NCBI GenBank assembly: GCA_900315145.1
Contig: OMYE01000003.1
Coordinates: 1-60,011, forward strand
Source of the DNA: an uncultured Pseudomonadota bacterium
GTDB lineage: Bacteria; Pseudomonadota; Gammaproteobacteria; Enterobacterales; Succinivibrionaceae
Reading direction: 5' to 3'
DNA length: 60,011 bases
In this document: piece by piece, positions 1 to 9,395 of the stretch
Numbering within the stretch: the stretch's first letter is position 1
Layout of the letters: each line of letters starts with the position of its first letter
Made by a program: the position numbers and the translations under genes
Notes under the pieces: model-generated
What the model was told of the DNA's origin: nothing
The model's input: only the letters and a program-made list of their open reading frames with translations
Database searches by the model: none

Positions 1-1
1 G

Positions 2-109
2 CAGTGCATCACAGCGATGACCTTCTATATGGATAAAATAGAATTTGAAAAAGACAAAAGAGGATCTGTTATTGGTTACAAATCACATCATATTACCTCG
101 ATGTATTAG
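2..109 (+). CDS. 3' end of an unrecognised gene (partial)
   Basis: An open frame enters from the left edge and ends at a TAG at 107-109, giving a 35-residue C-terminal tail that ends in HHITSMY. I do not recognise it. It is too short for a family call and could be chance, although its mix of charged and aromatic residues looks protein-like. The 170 bases between it and the tRNA gene hold nothing else I can identify except the tRNA promoter. Confidence 0.35.
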   Translation, partial: QCITAMTFYMDKIEFEKDKRGSVIGYKSHHITSMY

Positions 110-234
110 ATAAACTGATGCCGTGGAATATGGCATAATATTTAGGTCAGAAATGGTTATTTCTGACTATTTACAATATAATTGATAAAAATTGAACAGT
201 TAGAACAAACTAAAACGATTTCATAATTTTTTTG

Positions 235-262
235 TTGAAAAATAATTATAATAATGTATCAT
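235..262 (+). promoter_or_regulatory. Putative tRNA-Val promoter
   Basis: TTGAAA (235-240) and TATCAT (257-262) are 16 bases apart and sit 18 bases before the mature tRNA 5' end. The surroundings are AT-rich and a TATAAT at 247-252 competes as the -10, so the assignment is tentative. Confidence 0.4.
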
Positions 263-279
263 TAGGAACATAAGTTAGT

Positions 280-357
280 GCGTCTTTAGCTCAGCTTGGT
301 TAGAGCATCACCTTGACATGGTGGGGGTCGTTGGTTCGAGTCCAATAAGACGCACCA
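280..357 (+). tRNA. tRNA-Val (anticodon GAC)
   Basis: A full cloverleaf can be folded by eye. The acceptor stem GCGTCTT pairs with AAGACGC, the D stem is GCTC/GAGC, and the anticodon stem TCACC/GGTGG closes the loop TTGACAT with anticodon GAC. The T arm GTTGG-TTCGAGT-CCAAT follows, then discriminator A and an encoded CCA (355-357). It reads GUC and GUU valine codons. The sequence is close to E. coli valV/valW. The convergent hemW stop lies only 8 bases beyond the CCA. Confidence 0.97.
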
Positions 358-364
358 GAATATC

Positions 365-1489
365 TTATAGAAAATCCTCTAAAATATAGTTTATAAATAT
401 TTTTCCTCTTTCTGTTAATTCAAAGTATTCTTTTTCATTGTTAATAACCAAAAGAGATTCGTTTTCGAATTTTTTTATTTTATTTAGTAATTGTTCAATG
501 TTTTGACCTGTTCTTTCTTCATACTCAGAGAAAGAAATAATTGAAAATAATCTCAATCTATTGAGCATATACTCAAATAGTATTTCGTCTTTTGGAACAA
601 TCCTTGTTGTAATTATACTGTCATCATAGGTTACTTTAGAGATATACTCATGAATGTTTTCTATTCTTGATTGTCTGATAATTTTTCCATCAATAGTAAT
701 TTTGCTATGACTTCCTGCACCAGCCGATATGTAGTCGCCAAACTTCCAGTAATTAAGATTGTGTTGGCACATGTAACCGTCTTTTGCAAAAGCACTTACT
801 TCATAGTGAATATAATTGTTATTTTCCAAAATTTTATACCCTTCAATATAGTTATCTTCAATAGTTTTTTCTTCAGGTAGTTCTGGTGGATTTTTACCAA
901 AAATTGAATCTTCCTCTATTGTGAGCTGGTACCATGAAATATGCTTTGGTTTCAAGCGGATAACTTCTGTTAAATCTTGAAGAGCTTCATTTGTGCATTG
1001 ATTTGGAAGTGAATGCATTAAGTCGATATTATAATTCGTAAAAATACTGTCAATATATTCAATTGATTTAAGAGCATCTTTTCTGGTGTGTATTCTTGTA
1101 AGGATTTTTAGGTGTTTATCATTAAGACTCTGAACACCTAAACTAAATCTATTAATTCCTGCTTTGTGATAGTCATGCAAACGCTGTTTGTTTATTGTTC
1201 CAGGGTTTCCTTCCATAGATATTTCTATATCAGAAGTCAGTGTAAATTCTTTTTGAATATAATTAAGTAGATGCGAAAGTAATTTAGGAGATATTAGAGA
1301 AGGTGTACCTCCTCCAAAATAAATAGAGGAAATAGTTCTATTGAGTGCTTTATATTGTTCGAGTTCTCTTACAATGGCATCTATATATTTAGAGATAGTA
1401 CTGGAGTTGGTATTTTCTTCAGAGAAAAAGTCACAGTATTGACATTTTCTGATGCAGAAAGGAATATGTATATAAATACCTGTTTTCAT
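365..1489 (-). CDS. hemW: HemW, heme chaperone-like radical SAM protein
   Basis: A 374-residue radical SAM protein of the HemW/HemN-like family. The 4Fe-4S motif CIRKCQYC (CxxxCxxC) lies at about residues 12-19, followed by FGGGTPSL and the EGNPGT segment typical of the family. HemW proteins were long annotated as oxygen-independent coproporphyrinogen oxidase but lack that activity and bind heme, acting as a cytoplasmic heme chaperone. The short spacing before the first cysteine and the overall length fit HemW rather than HemN. The start lies 9 bases after the rdgB stop, so rdgB and hemW form one minus-strand unit, as in other gammaproteobacteria. It ends beside the convergent tRNA-Val gene. 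Confidence 0.93.
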   Translation of the reverse strand: MKTGIYIHIPFCIRKCQYCDFFSEENTNSSTISKYIDAIVRELEQYKALNRTISSIYFGGGTPSLISPKLLSHLLNYIQKEFTLTSDIEISMEGNPGTINKQRLHDYHKAGINRFSLGVQSLNDKHLKILTRIHTRKDALKSIEYIDSIFTNYNIDLMHSLPNQCTNEALQDLTEVIRLKPKHISWYQLTIEEDSIFGKNPPELPEEKTIEDNYIEGYKILENNNYIHYEVSAFAKDGYMCQHNLNYWKFGDYISAGAGSHSKITIDGKIIRQSRIENIHEYISKVTYDDSIITTRIVPKDEILFEYMLNRLRLFSIISFSEYEERTGQNIEQLLNKIKKFENESLLVINNEKEYFELTERGKIFINYILEDFL

Positions 1490-1498
1490 GATTAATTG

Positions 1499-2122
1499 CT
1501 AAATATATTTTTGCTGGAGAATTGATATCATTTCATCTGTAGCCAAGCCGCGATGACTCAGTTTATTCTTTAATTCCGGAGATATTTCAGCAGCAGTTTT
1601 TCCTAGAATTGGTATCAAAAAAGAAGGATCATAACCAAAACCGTTGCTACCTCGTTTATCCAAAATTATTTTTCCTTCCCATGATTTTTGACAAATTATT
1701 GGCGTTGGATCATTTTCGTTTCTCATGAAAACCAAAACACACCAGTATCTTGCTGTTCTCTGGGATTCTGGATAATTGGAAACATCGCGAAGTAACTTAT
1801 TAAGATTATCTTCATCTGTGGCATTTTCACCACAGTATCGTGATGAATAAACCCCTGGGCGACCATCAAGACAGTCAACTTCTATACCTGAGTCGTCTGC
1901 TAACGCCGGAAGTTTGGAGTATTTTGCTGCATTTCGAGCCTTTATAATCGCATTTTCAACAAATGTTGTCCCAGTTTCATCTGCCTTAGGGACGTTAAAC
2001 TCGCTTTGAGCTATGATTGAAATGTTTGTATTAGCAAGTAGTCTGTTGAATTCTCTGCATTTTCCCATGTTTCCTGTGGCCAAAACTATTTTATGTTTTT
2101 TAGTGGTGATATTGCTATCCAT
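1499..2122 (-). CDS. rdgB: Non-canonical purine NTP pyrophosphatase (RdgB/HAM1)
   Basis: A 207-residue protein with the RdgB/HAM1 signature: VLATGNMGK at the N terminus (triphosphate binding), ADDSGIEVDCL in the middle, GRPGVYSSRY, and SHRGLA near the C terminus. The family hydrolyses dITP, dITP-like and XTP nucleotides to monophosphates, keeping deaminated purines out of DNA and RNA. Length is normal (about 197-200 plus a short N-terminal tail). AAGGATAT stands upstream of the ATG as a ribosome site. It is first in a two-gene unit with hemW. Confidence 0.95.
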   Translation of the reverse strand: MDSNITTKKHKIVLATGNMGKCREFNRLLANTNISIIAQSEFNVPKADETGTTFVENAIIKARNAAKYSKLPALADDSGIEVDCLDGRPGVYSSRYCGENATDEDNLNKLLRDVSNYPESQRTARYWCVLVFMRNENDPTPIICQKSWEGKIILDKRGSNGFGYDPSFLIPILGKTAAEISPELKNKLSHRGLATDEMISILQQKYI

Positions 2123-2590
2123 TTTTATATCCTTTTTAAATTGCGTGTAAAAGAAATACTGTTATATTTTAAACTTAATTATGATAACTTCCAAACGATT
2201 GCCGGTGGATGCTAATATTATGTTAATTAAATTTAATTTATAGAATTTAAAGGTGTTTTTGGTCACTTGTTATAAGACAATATAATTTAGGTTAATTTCT
2301 CATGGATATGTCTTTTATTTAAGGAATTTATTTATAGTGTATAGTACTGAATTTCAGAAGTTAAATTGAAGTTTTCAGTTTAGATATTCAGCTATTGTGG
2401 TGTGATAATATAAAGTAGCGTAATCGATAACAATAATATTTGATACCTAATTTCAATAATATAGAGTTTTATTTCTTTCAATTAGCATATTTTAGGCGGG
2501 ATCACAGGTAAAGTATGCAGTCTTGAGATCAAATATTATAAGCAAGAACAAATGCGTTATTTACTTTATTGTGGGGATGTATTTTGTGAT
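2123..2590. other. Intergenic stretch without a gene
   Basis: About 470 AT-rich bases between the rdgB start and the efflux operon terminator. The only thing I can point to is the rdgB ribosome site at its left edge. No RNA fold or convincing coding frame is visible. Confidence 0.6.
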
Positions 2591-2625
2591 AAAAAAGAGC
2601 TCTCTTTATGAGAACTCTTTTTTTT
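2591..2625 (-). terminator. Intrinsic terminator of the efflux operon
   Basis: AAAAAAGAG at 2591-2599 pairs with CTCTTTTTT, with an inner TCTC/GAGA helix. Read on the minus strand it ends in a T run and lies 25 bases past the stop of the RND pump gene. Confidence 0.85.
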
Positions 2626-2649
2626 GTGTGTAAAATGGATTTTCTTATT

Positions 2650-5600
2650 TTATCCTATTACTTCTGAAGAATGTTCTTCTGAAGCTACTTTTTGTCTTGG
2701 TTTATATTTTGTGAAATATCTCATGACAAGAACAAAGAATATAGGTACAAAGAAAATTGCCAGAACTGTTGCTGATAACATACCACCGATAACACAGATA
2801 CCGATTTCGTTACGACCGGCGGCACCGGCACCTGTGCTCACAGCTAACGGTAGAACACCAAGTATGAATGCGAATGAAGTCATAAGAATAGGGCGGAGAC
2901 GTATTCTAGAAGCTTCAACAACAGAATCAGTTAAACGATGTCCTTTGTCATATAACTCTTTTGCAAATTCAACAATCAGTATGGCGTTTTTAGCTGAAAG
3001 ACCGATGGTTGTCAGCAGACCTACCTGGAAATATACGTCATTTTCCAAAGGTTTTGTCCAAGAGAATAAACCTGGAAATATCTGTGAAATATAGGCTGCT
3101 CCAATGGCACCGACGATACCCAATGGTACAACAAGCATAACTGCAAAAGGGATACTCCAGCTTTCATACAATGCTGCTAAGCAGAGAAAAACAAATAACA
3201 ATGAAATTGAATAAAGTATTAGAGAATTTGCACTGGCCTGTTTTTCCTGGAAGGATACGCCGTTCCAGGCAATACTGTATTCAGGAGCGTGCTTATTAAC
3301 TAATTTTTCCATATGATCCATTGCCTGACCTGTTGATATTCCTGCTGCTGCCTCACCTGTTATTTCTGCAGCGGCTACGCCATTAAAACGTTCAAGTCTT
3401 GGGGAACCTGATGTCCAGTCTGATTTAGCAAAAGACGAGAAAGGAACCAGTTTACCTGAAGTGTTCTTGACATACCACTTATTTAGGTCGTCTTGAGACA
3501 TGCGGGACTCAGCTTCAGCCTGAAGGAATACTTTTTTTATACGATTGCGATCCATAAAGTCGTCTACGTAAGAAGAACCCCAGGCAGCGGATAGAGTGTG
3601 GTTGATGTCTGCAACACGGAGGCCCTGAGATAGTGCTCTTTCATAGTCAACAGAAATTTTCAACATAGGGGTGTCATCCATACCATTTGCTCTGGTATTG
3701 GTTATAATACCGGCTGATTCCTCCCCTCGTGCTGATAAGATGATGCGATCTCTGGCCTTTATTAATTCTTCATGTCCCTTCTGTGATTGATCCTGAATGA
3801 ACATATCAAATCCAGCAGCAGTACCTAATTCAGGAATTGCCGGTATATTGAATGCAAAAACAAGACCTTTATCAATTTTAAAAAGTTCTGGTTGAGCTCT
3901 TTTTAAGATATTTTTTACATGCTGGTCATTACGTTTTCTTTCTTTCCAGTCCTTTAATTTCACAAAGGCCATACCAGCATTTTGACCGCTACCTGCAAAA
4001 GAAAAACCGACAATGCCCATTACAGACTCTACGTTTTCCTTTTCTTTGTCAAGGAAGTAATCTGAAAGCTGGTTCATAACTGCCCTTGTTCTTTCCATGG
4101 TAGCACCGGAAGGAAGCTGAACCATGGCCATAAGAACACCTTGATCCTCTTCAGGAAGGAAAGACGTAGGTATTCTTAAGAACATAAAGTAGGTACCTGC
4201 ACAGATGAATATGTAGATAAATATGTAGACAAAAAGAGATTTAACTACATATCGAACGAATTTTACGTATATATCGGTGCTGAATTGGAAAACCTTATTG
4301 AAGAGATTGAAGAATCTTCTAAGTAATAATCTGCTTAAAAATTCTGCAATAGAATCTTTAATTCTTGACAGATATCCTATTAGCCCTCTATATTCGGTTT
4401 TTTCATTTTCATCCTTAAGGATAGTTGCACATAATGCGGGAGTTAATGTTAAAGCAGTGAATACTGACAGAGCCATTGCTGAAACAATTGTTATGGAGAA
4501 CTGTCTGTATATAATACCTGTTGAACCGCCAAAGAATGCCATTGGTATGAACACAGCAGAAAGAACCATGGCAATACCAACGAGAGCACCGGTAATCTGA
4601 TCCATTGATTTCTGGGTTGCTTCATATGGATTCAGGTGTTCGGTGTTCATAATACGTTCTACGTTTTCAACAACAACAATGGCGTCATCAACCAAAAGAC
4701 CTATAGCCAAAACCATACCGAACATGGTAAGTGTGTTTATTGAGAAACCGCAAACGGACATTATACCGAATGTACCCATCAATACGACAGGAACGGTAAT
4801 TGTCGGGATTATGGTTGCCCTGATATTTTGGAGGAATACATACATTACCAGGAATACCAATATAATAGCTTCGATAAGAGTATGTATTACTTCTTCAATA
4901 GATATTTTGATGAATGGAGTAGTATCGTAAGGATAAACTACGTCAAAACCTGCAGGCATGTATTGTTTTAGACGTTCTACTTCGTTAACTACGCGTTCGG
5001 CAGTACCTATTGCATTTGCACCGGAGGCCAGTCTTATACCGATACCTGTGGTTGCCCGGTGATTGTATTTACCGGCAAACTGATAGTTTTCAGTCCCAAG
5101 TTCTACTATGGCAACATCTTTGAGCTTTACGGCCGAACCGTCGGAATTCATATGAATAATAATATTCTTAAACTCATCGACGGAAGTTAATCTGGCCTGA
5201 CCTCTTATAGTATAGTTGTATGTATGACCGGGAACAGCTGGTGCGTTACCGAGAGAGCCGTACGTTACCTGCGCATTCTGGGAAAGGATGGCTGCTTCGA
5301 TTTCGGATATTGTGAGGTTGTACTTATTAAGTTTATCAGGTGATACCCACACTCTCATTGCATATTCTGCGCCGAATACAGTGATATCTCCAACTCCTTC
5401 GATTCGACTTAACGGCTCTTTCATTGTAGAGTGAGCATAGTCGGCTAAATCGTATTCTTTGATGTTGTCATCATTAGAAATCAGACCTACAACCATAAGA
5501 AACGCATCAGTACTCTTCTTTACGTCTATACCATTTTGCTGTACGACAGAAGGTAACTGAGATGTACATTGGTTGAGTTTATTCTGAACTTGAACTTGAG

Positions 5601-5907
5601 CAATATCAGGATTAGTTCCTGGTTCAAATGTAATTTTGATTTCAGAAGTGCCGTAACCGTCTGATGAAGAACTCATATACATGTAACCATCAAGGCCTAT
5701 CATATTTTGTTCAACAATTTTTGTTACGGTATTTTCAACAGTTTCGGCATTAGCTCCAGGATATCTTGCGCGAATTGATACTGTTGGCGGGGCAATGGTC
5801 GGATACTGAGATACAGGGAGGGTATTAATTGATAATAACCCTGCCAGCATTATTATTATCGCCAGAACCCACGCAAAAATAGGGCGATCTATAAAAAAGC
5901 GTGCCAT
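2650..5907 (-). CDS. acrB: RND multidrug efflux pump, inner-membrane subunit (AcrB-like)
   Basis: A 1085-residue HAE1-family RND transporter, slightly longer than E. coli AcrB (1049). It begins MARFFIDRPIFAWVLAI, as AcrB homologues do. The transmembrane proton-relay motif GLLVDDAIVVVENVER is present with its two aspartates, as are the N-terminal SQYPTIAPP, GAFFG-like loop and GLSAKNAILIVEFAKE in TM10. It uses the proton gradient to expel drugs, dyes and detergents through a periplasmic adaptor and an outer-membrane channel. The adaptor gene lies 3 bases upstream. No TolC-type gene is nearby, so the outer channel must be encoded elsewhere. The acrB symbol is by homology; other HAE1 pumps (AcrD, MexB) cannot be excluded. 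Confidence 0.93.
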   Translation of the reverse strand: MARFFIDRPIFAWVLAIIIMLAGLLSINTLPVSQYPTIAPPTVSIRARYPGANAETVENTVTKIVEQNMIGLDGYMYMSSSSDGYGTSEIKITFEPGTNPDIAQVQVQNKLNQCTSQLPSVVQQNGIDVKKSTDAFLMVVGLISNDDNIKEYDLADYAHSTMKEPLSRIEGVGDITVFGAEYAMRVWVSPDKLNKYNLTISEIEAAILSQNAQVTYGSLGNAPAVPGHTYNYTIRGQARLTSVDEFKNIIIHMNSDGSAVKLKDVAIVELGTENYQFAGKYNHRATTGIGIRLASGANAIGTAERVVNEVERLKQYMPAGFDVVYPYDTTPFIKISIEEVIHTLIEAIILVFLVMYVFLQNIRATIIPTITVPVVLMGTFGIMSVCGFSINTLTMFGMVLAIGLLVDDAIVVVENVERIMNTEHLNPYEATQKSMDQITGALVGIAMVLSAVFIPMAFFGGSTGIIYRQFSITIVSAMALSVFTALTLTPALCATILKDENEKTEYRGLIGYLSRIKDSIAEFLSRLLLRRFFNLFNKVFQFSTDIYVKFVRYVVKSLFVYIFIYIFICAGTYFMFLRIPTSFLPEEDQGVLMAMVQLPSGATMERTRAVMNQLSDYFLDKEKENVESVMGIVGFSFAGSGQNAGMAFVKLKDWKERKRNDQHVKNILKRAQPELFKIDKGLVFAFNIPAIPELGTAAGFDMFIQDQSQKGHEELIKARDRIILSARGEESAGIITNTRANGMDDTPMLKISVDYERALSQGLRVADINHTLSAAWGSSYVDDFMDRNRIKKVFLQAEAESRMSQDDLNKWYVKNTSGKLVPFSSFAKSDWTSGSPRLERFNGVAAAEITGEAAAGISTGQAMDHMEKLVNKHAPEYSIAWNGVSFQEKQASANSLILYSISLLFVFLCLAALYESWSIPFAVMLVVPLGIVGAIGAAYISQIFPGLFSWTKPLENDVYFQVGLLTTIGLSAKNAILIVEFAKELYDKGHRLTDSVVEASRIRLRPILMTSFAFILGVLPLAVSTGAGAAGRNEIGICVIGGMLSATVLAIFFVPIFFVLVMRYFTKYKPRQKVASEEHSSEVIG

Positions 5908-5910
5908 TTA

Positions 5911-7095
5911 TTAGTCCTTATTATTTTCCGCAGGTTGTGAATTATTGCTGTCAATAGGAGTAACTTTTGCATTCGGACGAAGGATTTGTAAATGAGATGT
6001 GATTATCTTGTCATCCTTATTCAAACCATCAGAGATAATATAGTCGTGATCTATTTCTCCACCGATAGTAACAATTTTTTGAACTACCGTGTTCTCTGGA
6101 CCGATGGTGTATACCATGCTTGTTCCGTTGTTCAAACGTATTATGGCTATCTGCGGAACAAGTAATGAATCTTTTTGGGTTCCTTGATTGACATTGGCTC
6201 TGATGTACATACCGGGCAATAAATAATTATTACTGTTCGGTACTCGCACTCGAACATTTACCATTCCTGTTGATTCATCAACTGTCACTTCGGAGAATTC
6301 TAATATTCCTTTTTGATCTAGTTTTTGACCATTTTCAAGAAAGAGTTCAACCTGTTCATTGTTACCTAGATTGGGATCGAAAAGTCCTTTGTCAATGTTC
6401 ATTCTCATGTTAAGGAGTTCGGACACAGATAATCCAAGGTCTATATAGATAGGATCAAGCTGAGTGATTGTAGACATAGAAACAGCCTGATTTGTTGTTA
6501 CCAAAGCCCCTTCTGTTACGTTAGATCTGCCGATTGTTCCGGTGATGGGGGCATAAACTTTTGTGTATTTCAAATTTATCTCAGCAGTTTGAACTGCTGC
6601 CTGAGCTGCTAATACCGAAGCCTGAGCTATTCTGTATCCGGATTGTGCATCATCATAATCCTGTTTACTTATGGCATTGGTATTTATAAGTTTACTGTAT
6701 CTGTCATATTTCAATTTAGCGGAATAGAGACTGGCTTCAGCCTGGGAAAGTGCTGCTTTGGCACTGGCTAACTGAGCTTCATACATAGCCGGGTCTATTT
6801 GATAGAGCTGCTCTCCTTGCTTTACCACTGAACCTTCTTGGAAGTAGCGCTTTAAAATAACCCCTGATACCTGAGGCCTTACTTCTGCTGTTCTGACTGC
6901 GGTAGCTCGTCCGATTAGATTTGAGTAAACAGGAATGTCGGCAATTTTTACAGATGAATACTCAACCGGTATGGCAAAATTACCTCCGGCCTGCTGTTGT
7001 TTCTCGTCTTTTCCACAAGCAGACAACAGACACACCATAACCATGGCAGATGCTATTGCTGTTTGTTTAAAATTCTTCCTTTTTATTATGTGCAT
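5911..7095 (-). CDS. acrA: RND efflux periplasmic adaptor lipoprotein (AcrA-like)
   Basis: A membrane-fusion protein of 394 residues. The N terminus is a lipoprotein signal (basic start, hydrophobic core, lipobox LLSAC). Then come a lipoyl-like segment (RPQVSGVILKRYFQEGSVVKQGE region), an alanine- and glutamine-rich helical hairpin, the second lipoyl half (APITGTIGRSNVTEGALV), a beta barrel and a membrane-proximal domain. It bridges the RND pump to the outer-membrane channel. I start at the ATG at 7095, which has GGAG six bases upstream. A TTG four codons earlier falls on that ribosome site and is less likely. It is first in the operon and faces the repressor gene across the operator. Confidence 0.93.
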   Translation of the reverse strand: MHIIKRKNFKQTAIASAMVMVCLLSACGKDEKQQQAGGNFAIPVEYSSVKIADIPVYSNLIGRATAVRTAEVRPQVSGVILKRYFQEGSVVKQGEQLYQIDPAMYEAQLASAKAALSQAEASLYSAKLKYDRYSKLINTNAISKQDYDDAQSGYRIAQASVLAAQAAVQTAEINLKYTKVYAPITGTIGRSNVTEGALVTTNQAVSMSTITQLDPIYIDLGLSVSELLNMRMNIDKGLFDPNLGNNEQVELFLENGQKLDQKGILEFSEVTVDESTGMVNVRVRVPNSNNYLLPGMYIRANVNQGTQKDSLLVPQIAIIRLNNGTSMVYTIGPENTVVQKIVTIGGEIDHDYIISDGLNKDDKIITSHLQILRPNAKVTPIDSNNSQPAENNKD

Positions 7096-7156
7096 TTTAC
7101 GCTCCAATATATCGCAATATTCCTATTATTATATCTTTTTTTACTAATCATTTCTA

Positions 7157-7180
7157 TACATACATTTATGAATGTATCTT
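7157..7180. promoter_or_regulatory. AcrR-type operator between acrA and acrR
   Basis: An inverted repeat, TACATACATT-TATG-AATGTATCTT, closely matches the 24-bp operator known for E. coli AcrR (TACATACA...TGTATGTA). Only the outer right-hand bases diverge. It sits between the divergent adaptor and repressor genes, next to TATAAT -10 elements for both directions (minus strand near 7134, plus strand 7194-7199). It would allow one repressor to control both transcripts. Confidence 0.85.
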
Positions 7181-7277
7181 TATTATTTTTGTGTATAATA
7201 GTATAAAACATGTGGCTACAGATGCCAGTGACGATAGTAATATTGACATTAAATTTCAAGAGAGAGTCTTTTCATTT

Positions 7278-7904
7278 ATGGTAAGAAAAACAAGAGAAGA
7301 TGCATTAAAAACAAGACAGAGCATTATGGATGTTGCTAAGAAAATATTTAGTGAAAGAGGGTATGAGAAGACAAATTTAACAGATATTGCTGAAGCCGCT
7401 AATGTTACAAGGGGGGCTATATACTGGTATTTTAAAAACAAGGATGAATTGTTTATAGATTTATGTAAGGAGCTCGAACATAAGGAAAATAATGTTTTTC
7501 ATTCAATTGAGTTTATTACAGACACAGATAATTCTTCATTACAAAAATTAAGAGAGTGGCTATACAGTCTTAGTTTATTATTGAGAAACAAGGATAACGT
7601 TGATTTTTTGAAAATAGTACATTCTGTTATTTGGGGAAATCACGGCAGTGCGAAAGTACAGAAAATGATTAAAGAAATCAGTGCAAATTATAAAAAAAAT
7701 TATGTTATGTTAATAAGAGAGGCTATTAAAAAGAATGAGCTACCGGATAATATTGATGTAGTTCAGGCTTCAGATTATATATGTTCCGTTGTATTAGGAT
7801 ATATAATTCATTATTTAGATGGTACCAGTAGTCAGATTGTTGATAATAACAGAGTAATAGTTGATCATATAATTAATAGTATCCATACGTTTAAAAAACA
7901 ATAA
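7278..7904 (+). CDS. acrR: TetR-family repressor of the efflux operon (AcrR-like)
   Basis: A TetR-family regulator of 208 residues from the ATG at 7278. The N-terminal helix-turn-helix domain (about residues 10-55) contains NLTDIAEAANVTRGAIYWYF, very close to the AcrR recognition region, and the start MVRKTRED matches the AcrR start MARKTKQE. The C-terminal two thirds are the variable ligand-binding domain. The frame stays open back to a GTG at 7191, but that codon overlaps the likely -10 box TATAAT (7194-7199), so the longer start is rejected. It is expected to repress acrAB and itself until a drug ligand binds. Confidence 0.92.
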   Translation: MVRKTREDALKTRQSIMDVAKKIFSERGYEKTNLTDIAEAANVTRGAIYWYFKNKDELFIDLCKELEHKENNVFHSIEFITDTDNSSLQKLREWLYSLSLLLRNKDNVDFLKIVHSVIWGNHGSAKVQKMIKEISANYKKNYVMLIREAIKKNELPDNIDVVQASDYICSVVLGYIIHYLDGTSSQIVDNNRVIVDHIINSIHTFKKQ

Positions 7905-7994
7905 ATCCCTCTACAGTTAATCTGTCATAGCAGGAGTATAACTACCACAGGTAACAAAAAATCTACTTTTTTTTATGGTGCTTTAAGTTGTTGG

Positions 7995-8023
7995 TTGATT
8001 TTTGAATAGTTGTAATATATAAT
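7995..8023 (+). promoter_or_regulatory. ompA promoter
   Basis: TTGATT (7995-8000) and TATAAT (8018-8023) are 17 bases apart, a near-consensus sigma-70 promoter. The predicted leader is about 90 bases, consistent with the long stabilising leaders known for ompA mRNA. Confidence 0.75.
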
Positions 8024-8122
8024 CTGAAAACAAGGTAAGAAAACCAATCAGTCCAATATAGTATGTGGTTGCTCCTTGGTCGTATTTTAAATACTAGAAA
8101 AACTAACATGGAAGATATTATT

Positions 8123-9160
8123 ATGAAGAAAAGTTTAGTTGCTTTAGCTGTGCTTGGTGCAGTTATGGGCTCAAGTGTTTATGCTGCTGAAGGTGGTACT
8201 GGTTACATCGGTCTCAAAGGTGGTTGGAGCCATGTAATGGGTCACGAAAGCCGTTGGGAAGATACTTTAAACCGTAAGACTAGTAATGATTTTGATTTCG
8301 GTCTTTATGGTGGTTACAACATTGTTGACTACATCGGTGTTGAAGCTGGTTATGATTACCTCGGTAAGTTTGCTAACAAGGGTGTTCACAATGGTAAGAA
8401 CCTGAATGATTACTTTGTTCATGGTGCAGAGTTAGCTGTAGTTCCATCTATTCCTTTATCTGAAGATTCTGATATTTTCTTCAAATTGGGATCTTTATTT
8501 GTAAACGTTAAAGATGATGTTGTTAATCATACTGCATCAAAGGCTGCTCCATTACTCGGCGCCGGTGCTCGTATTGGTTTAGGTAATGACTTCCTTCTCC
8601 GTTTAGAATATTTATATGCTCATAAGATTGTTGACAAGTCAGATTATGGTTATGCTCCAAATCTTCAGACTCTTAGCTTAGGTCTTGAATATAAGTTTGG
8701 CGGCGCGGCTCCTGCTCCTGTAGTTGAAGAAGTTAAGGCTCCTGAAACTGTAATTGTTAACGAAAATATTACTCTTGATGCAGCTGCCTTATTTAAGTTC
8801 AACAGTTTTGAATTATCTGATAACGGTAAGAGTCAGATTGCTACTGAAACTCAGAAGATTCGCGATAATGATCTCAAGGATATCAATATTCGTGTGGAAG
8901 GTCATACTGACCGTATCGGTTCTGACAAGTATAACATGGATCTCTCAAAGAAGCGTGCCCAGTCAGTAGTTGAAGAATTCGTTGCTAACGGTGTTGATCA
9001 GTCTGTAATTAGTGCTGAAGGTTATGGTAAGACCAGACCAGTTACTGGTTCTGAATGTGATGGTATCAAGAATCGTAAGAAGCTTATTGAATGTCTTGCT
9101 CCAGATCGTCGTGTAGAAGTTAAGTTCTCTGGTGTTAAGCAGACAGTAACTACTAAGTAA
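8123..9160 (+). CDS. ompA: Outer-membrane protein A (OmpA)
   Basis: A 345-residue porin-like structural protein from the ATG at 8123. A signal peptide (MKKSLVALAVLGAVMGSSVYA) is followed by an eight-stranded OmpA barrel (about residues 22-195), a proline-rich hinge APAPVVEEVKAPE and a C-terminal OmpA peptidoglycan-binding domain with VEGHTDRIGS and the LSKKRAQSV helix. The two cysteines near the end (SECDG and LIECLAPDRRVEV) match those of E. coli OmpA. It tethers the outer membrane to the cell wall. An in-frame codon 20 residues upstream is ignored because the signal peptide begins at 8123. Codon use looks like that of a highly expressed gene. Confidence 0.95.
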   Translation: MKKSLVALAVLGAVMGSSVYAAEGGTGYIGLKGGWSHVMGHESRWEDTLNRKTSNDFDFGLYGGYNIVDYIGVEAGYDYLGKFANKGVHNGKNLNDYFVHGAELAVVPSIPLSEDSDIFFKLGSLFVNVKDDVVNHTASKAAPLLGAGARIGLGNDFLLRLEYLYAHKIVDKSDYGYAPNLQTLSLGLEYKFGGAAPAPVVEEVKAPETVIVNENITLDAAALFKFNSFELSDNGKSQIATETQKIRDNDLKDINIRVEGHTDRIGSDKYNMDLSKKRAQSVVEEFVANGVDQSVISAEGYGKTRPVTGSECDGIKNRKKLIECLAPDRRVEVKFSGVKQTVTTK

Positions 9161-9180
9161 CATATAGTATTTACCCAAGA

Positions 9181-9210
9181 AAAAAAGGAAGCGAAAGCTT
9201 CCTTTTTTTT
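9181..9210 (+). terminator. ompA terminator
   Basis: AAAAAAGGAAGC-GAAA-GCTTCCTTTTTT is a 12-bp stem with a GAAA tetraloop and T run, about 20 bases after the ompA stop. Confidence 0.95.
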
Positions 9211-9323
9211 GTGTGTGTAAATACATGGGATTGTGTATTTCCTGATGCTGTCTATGGATAGAATCAAAAATACATTGAGACTATGTAAACTCGTTAAAGA
9301 CCTATCGATATAGAAATACATAT

Positions 9324-9356
9324 AAAAAAAGCTTGTTATCAGTAATAACAAGCTTT
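9324..9356 (-). terminator. gyrB terminator
   Basis: AAAGCTTGTTAT at 9328-9339 pairs perfectly with ATAACAAGCTTT at 9345-9356 around a 5-base loop. On the minus strand a T run follows, 40 bases past the gyrB stop. Confidence 0.93.
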
Positions 9357-9395
9357 AAATGTATATATTATATATGAGGTAAGAAATTATTGAGA

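Noticed and set aside
9161..9395. Frames between ompA and gyrB on the minus strand
   Set aside because: They run through two intrinsic terminators and the ompA 3' end; they are chance frames.
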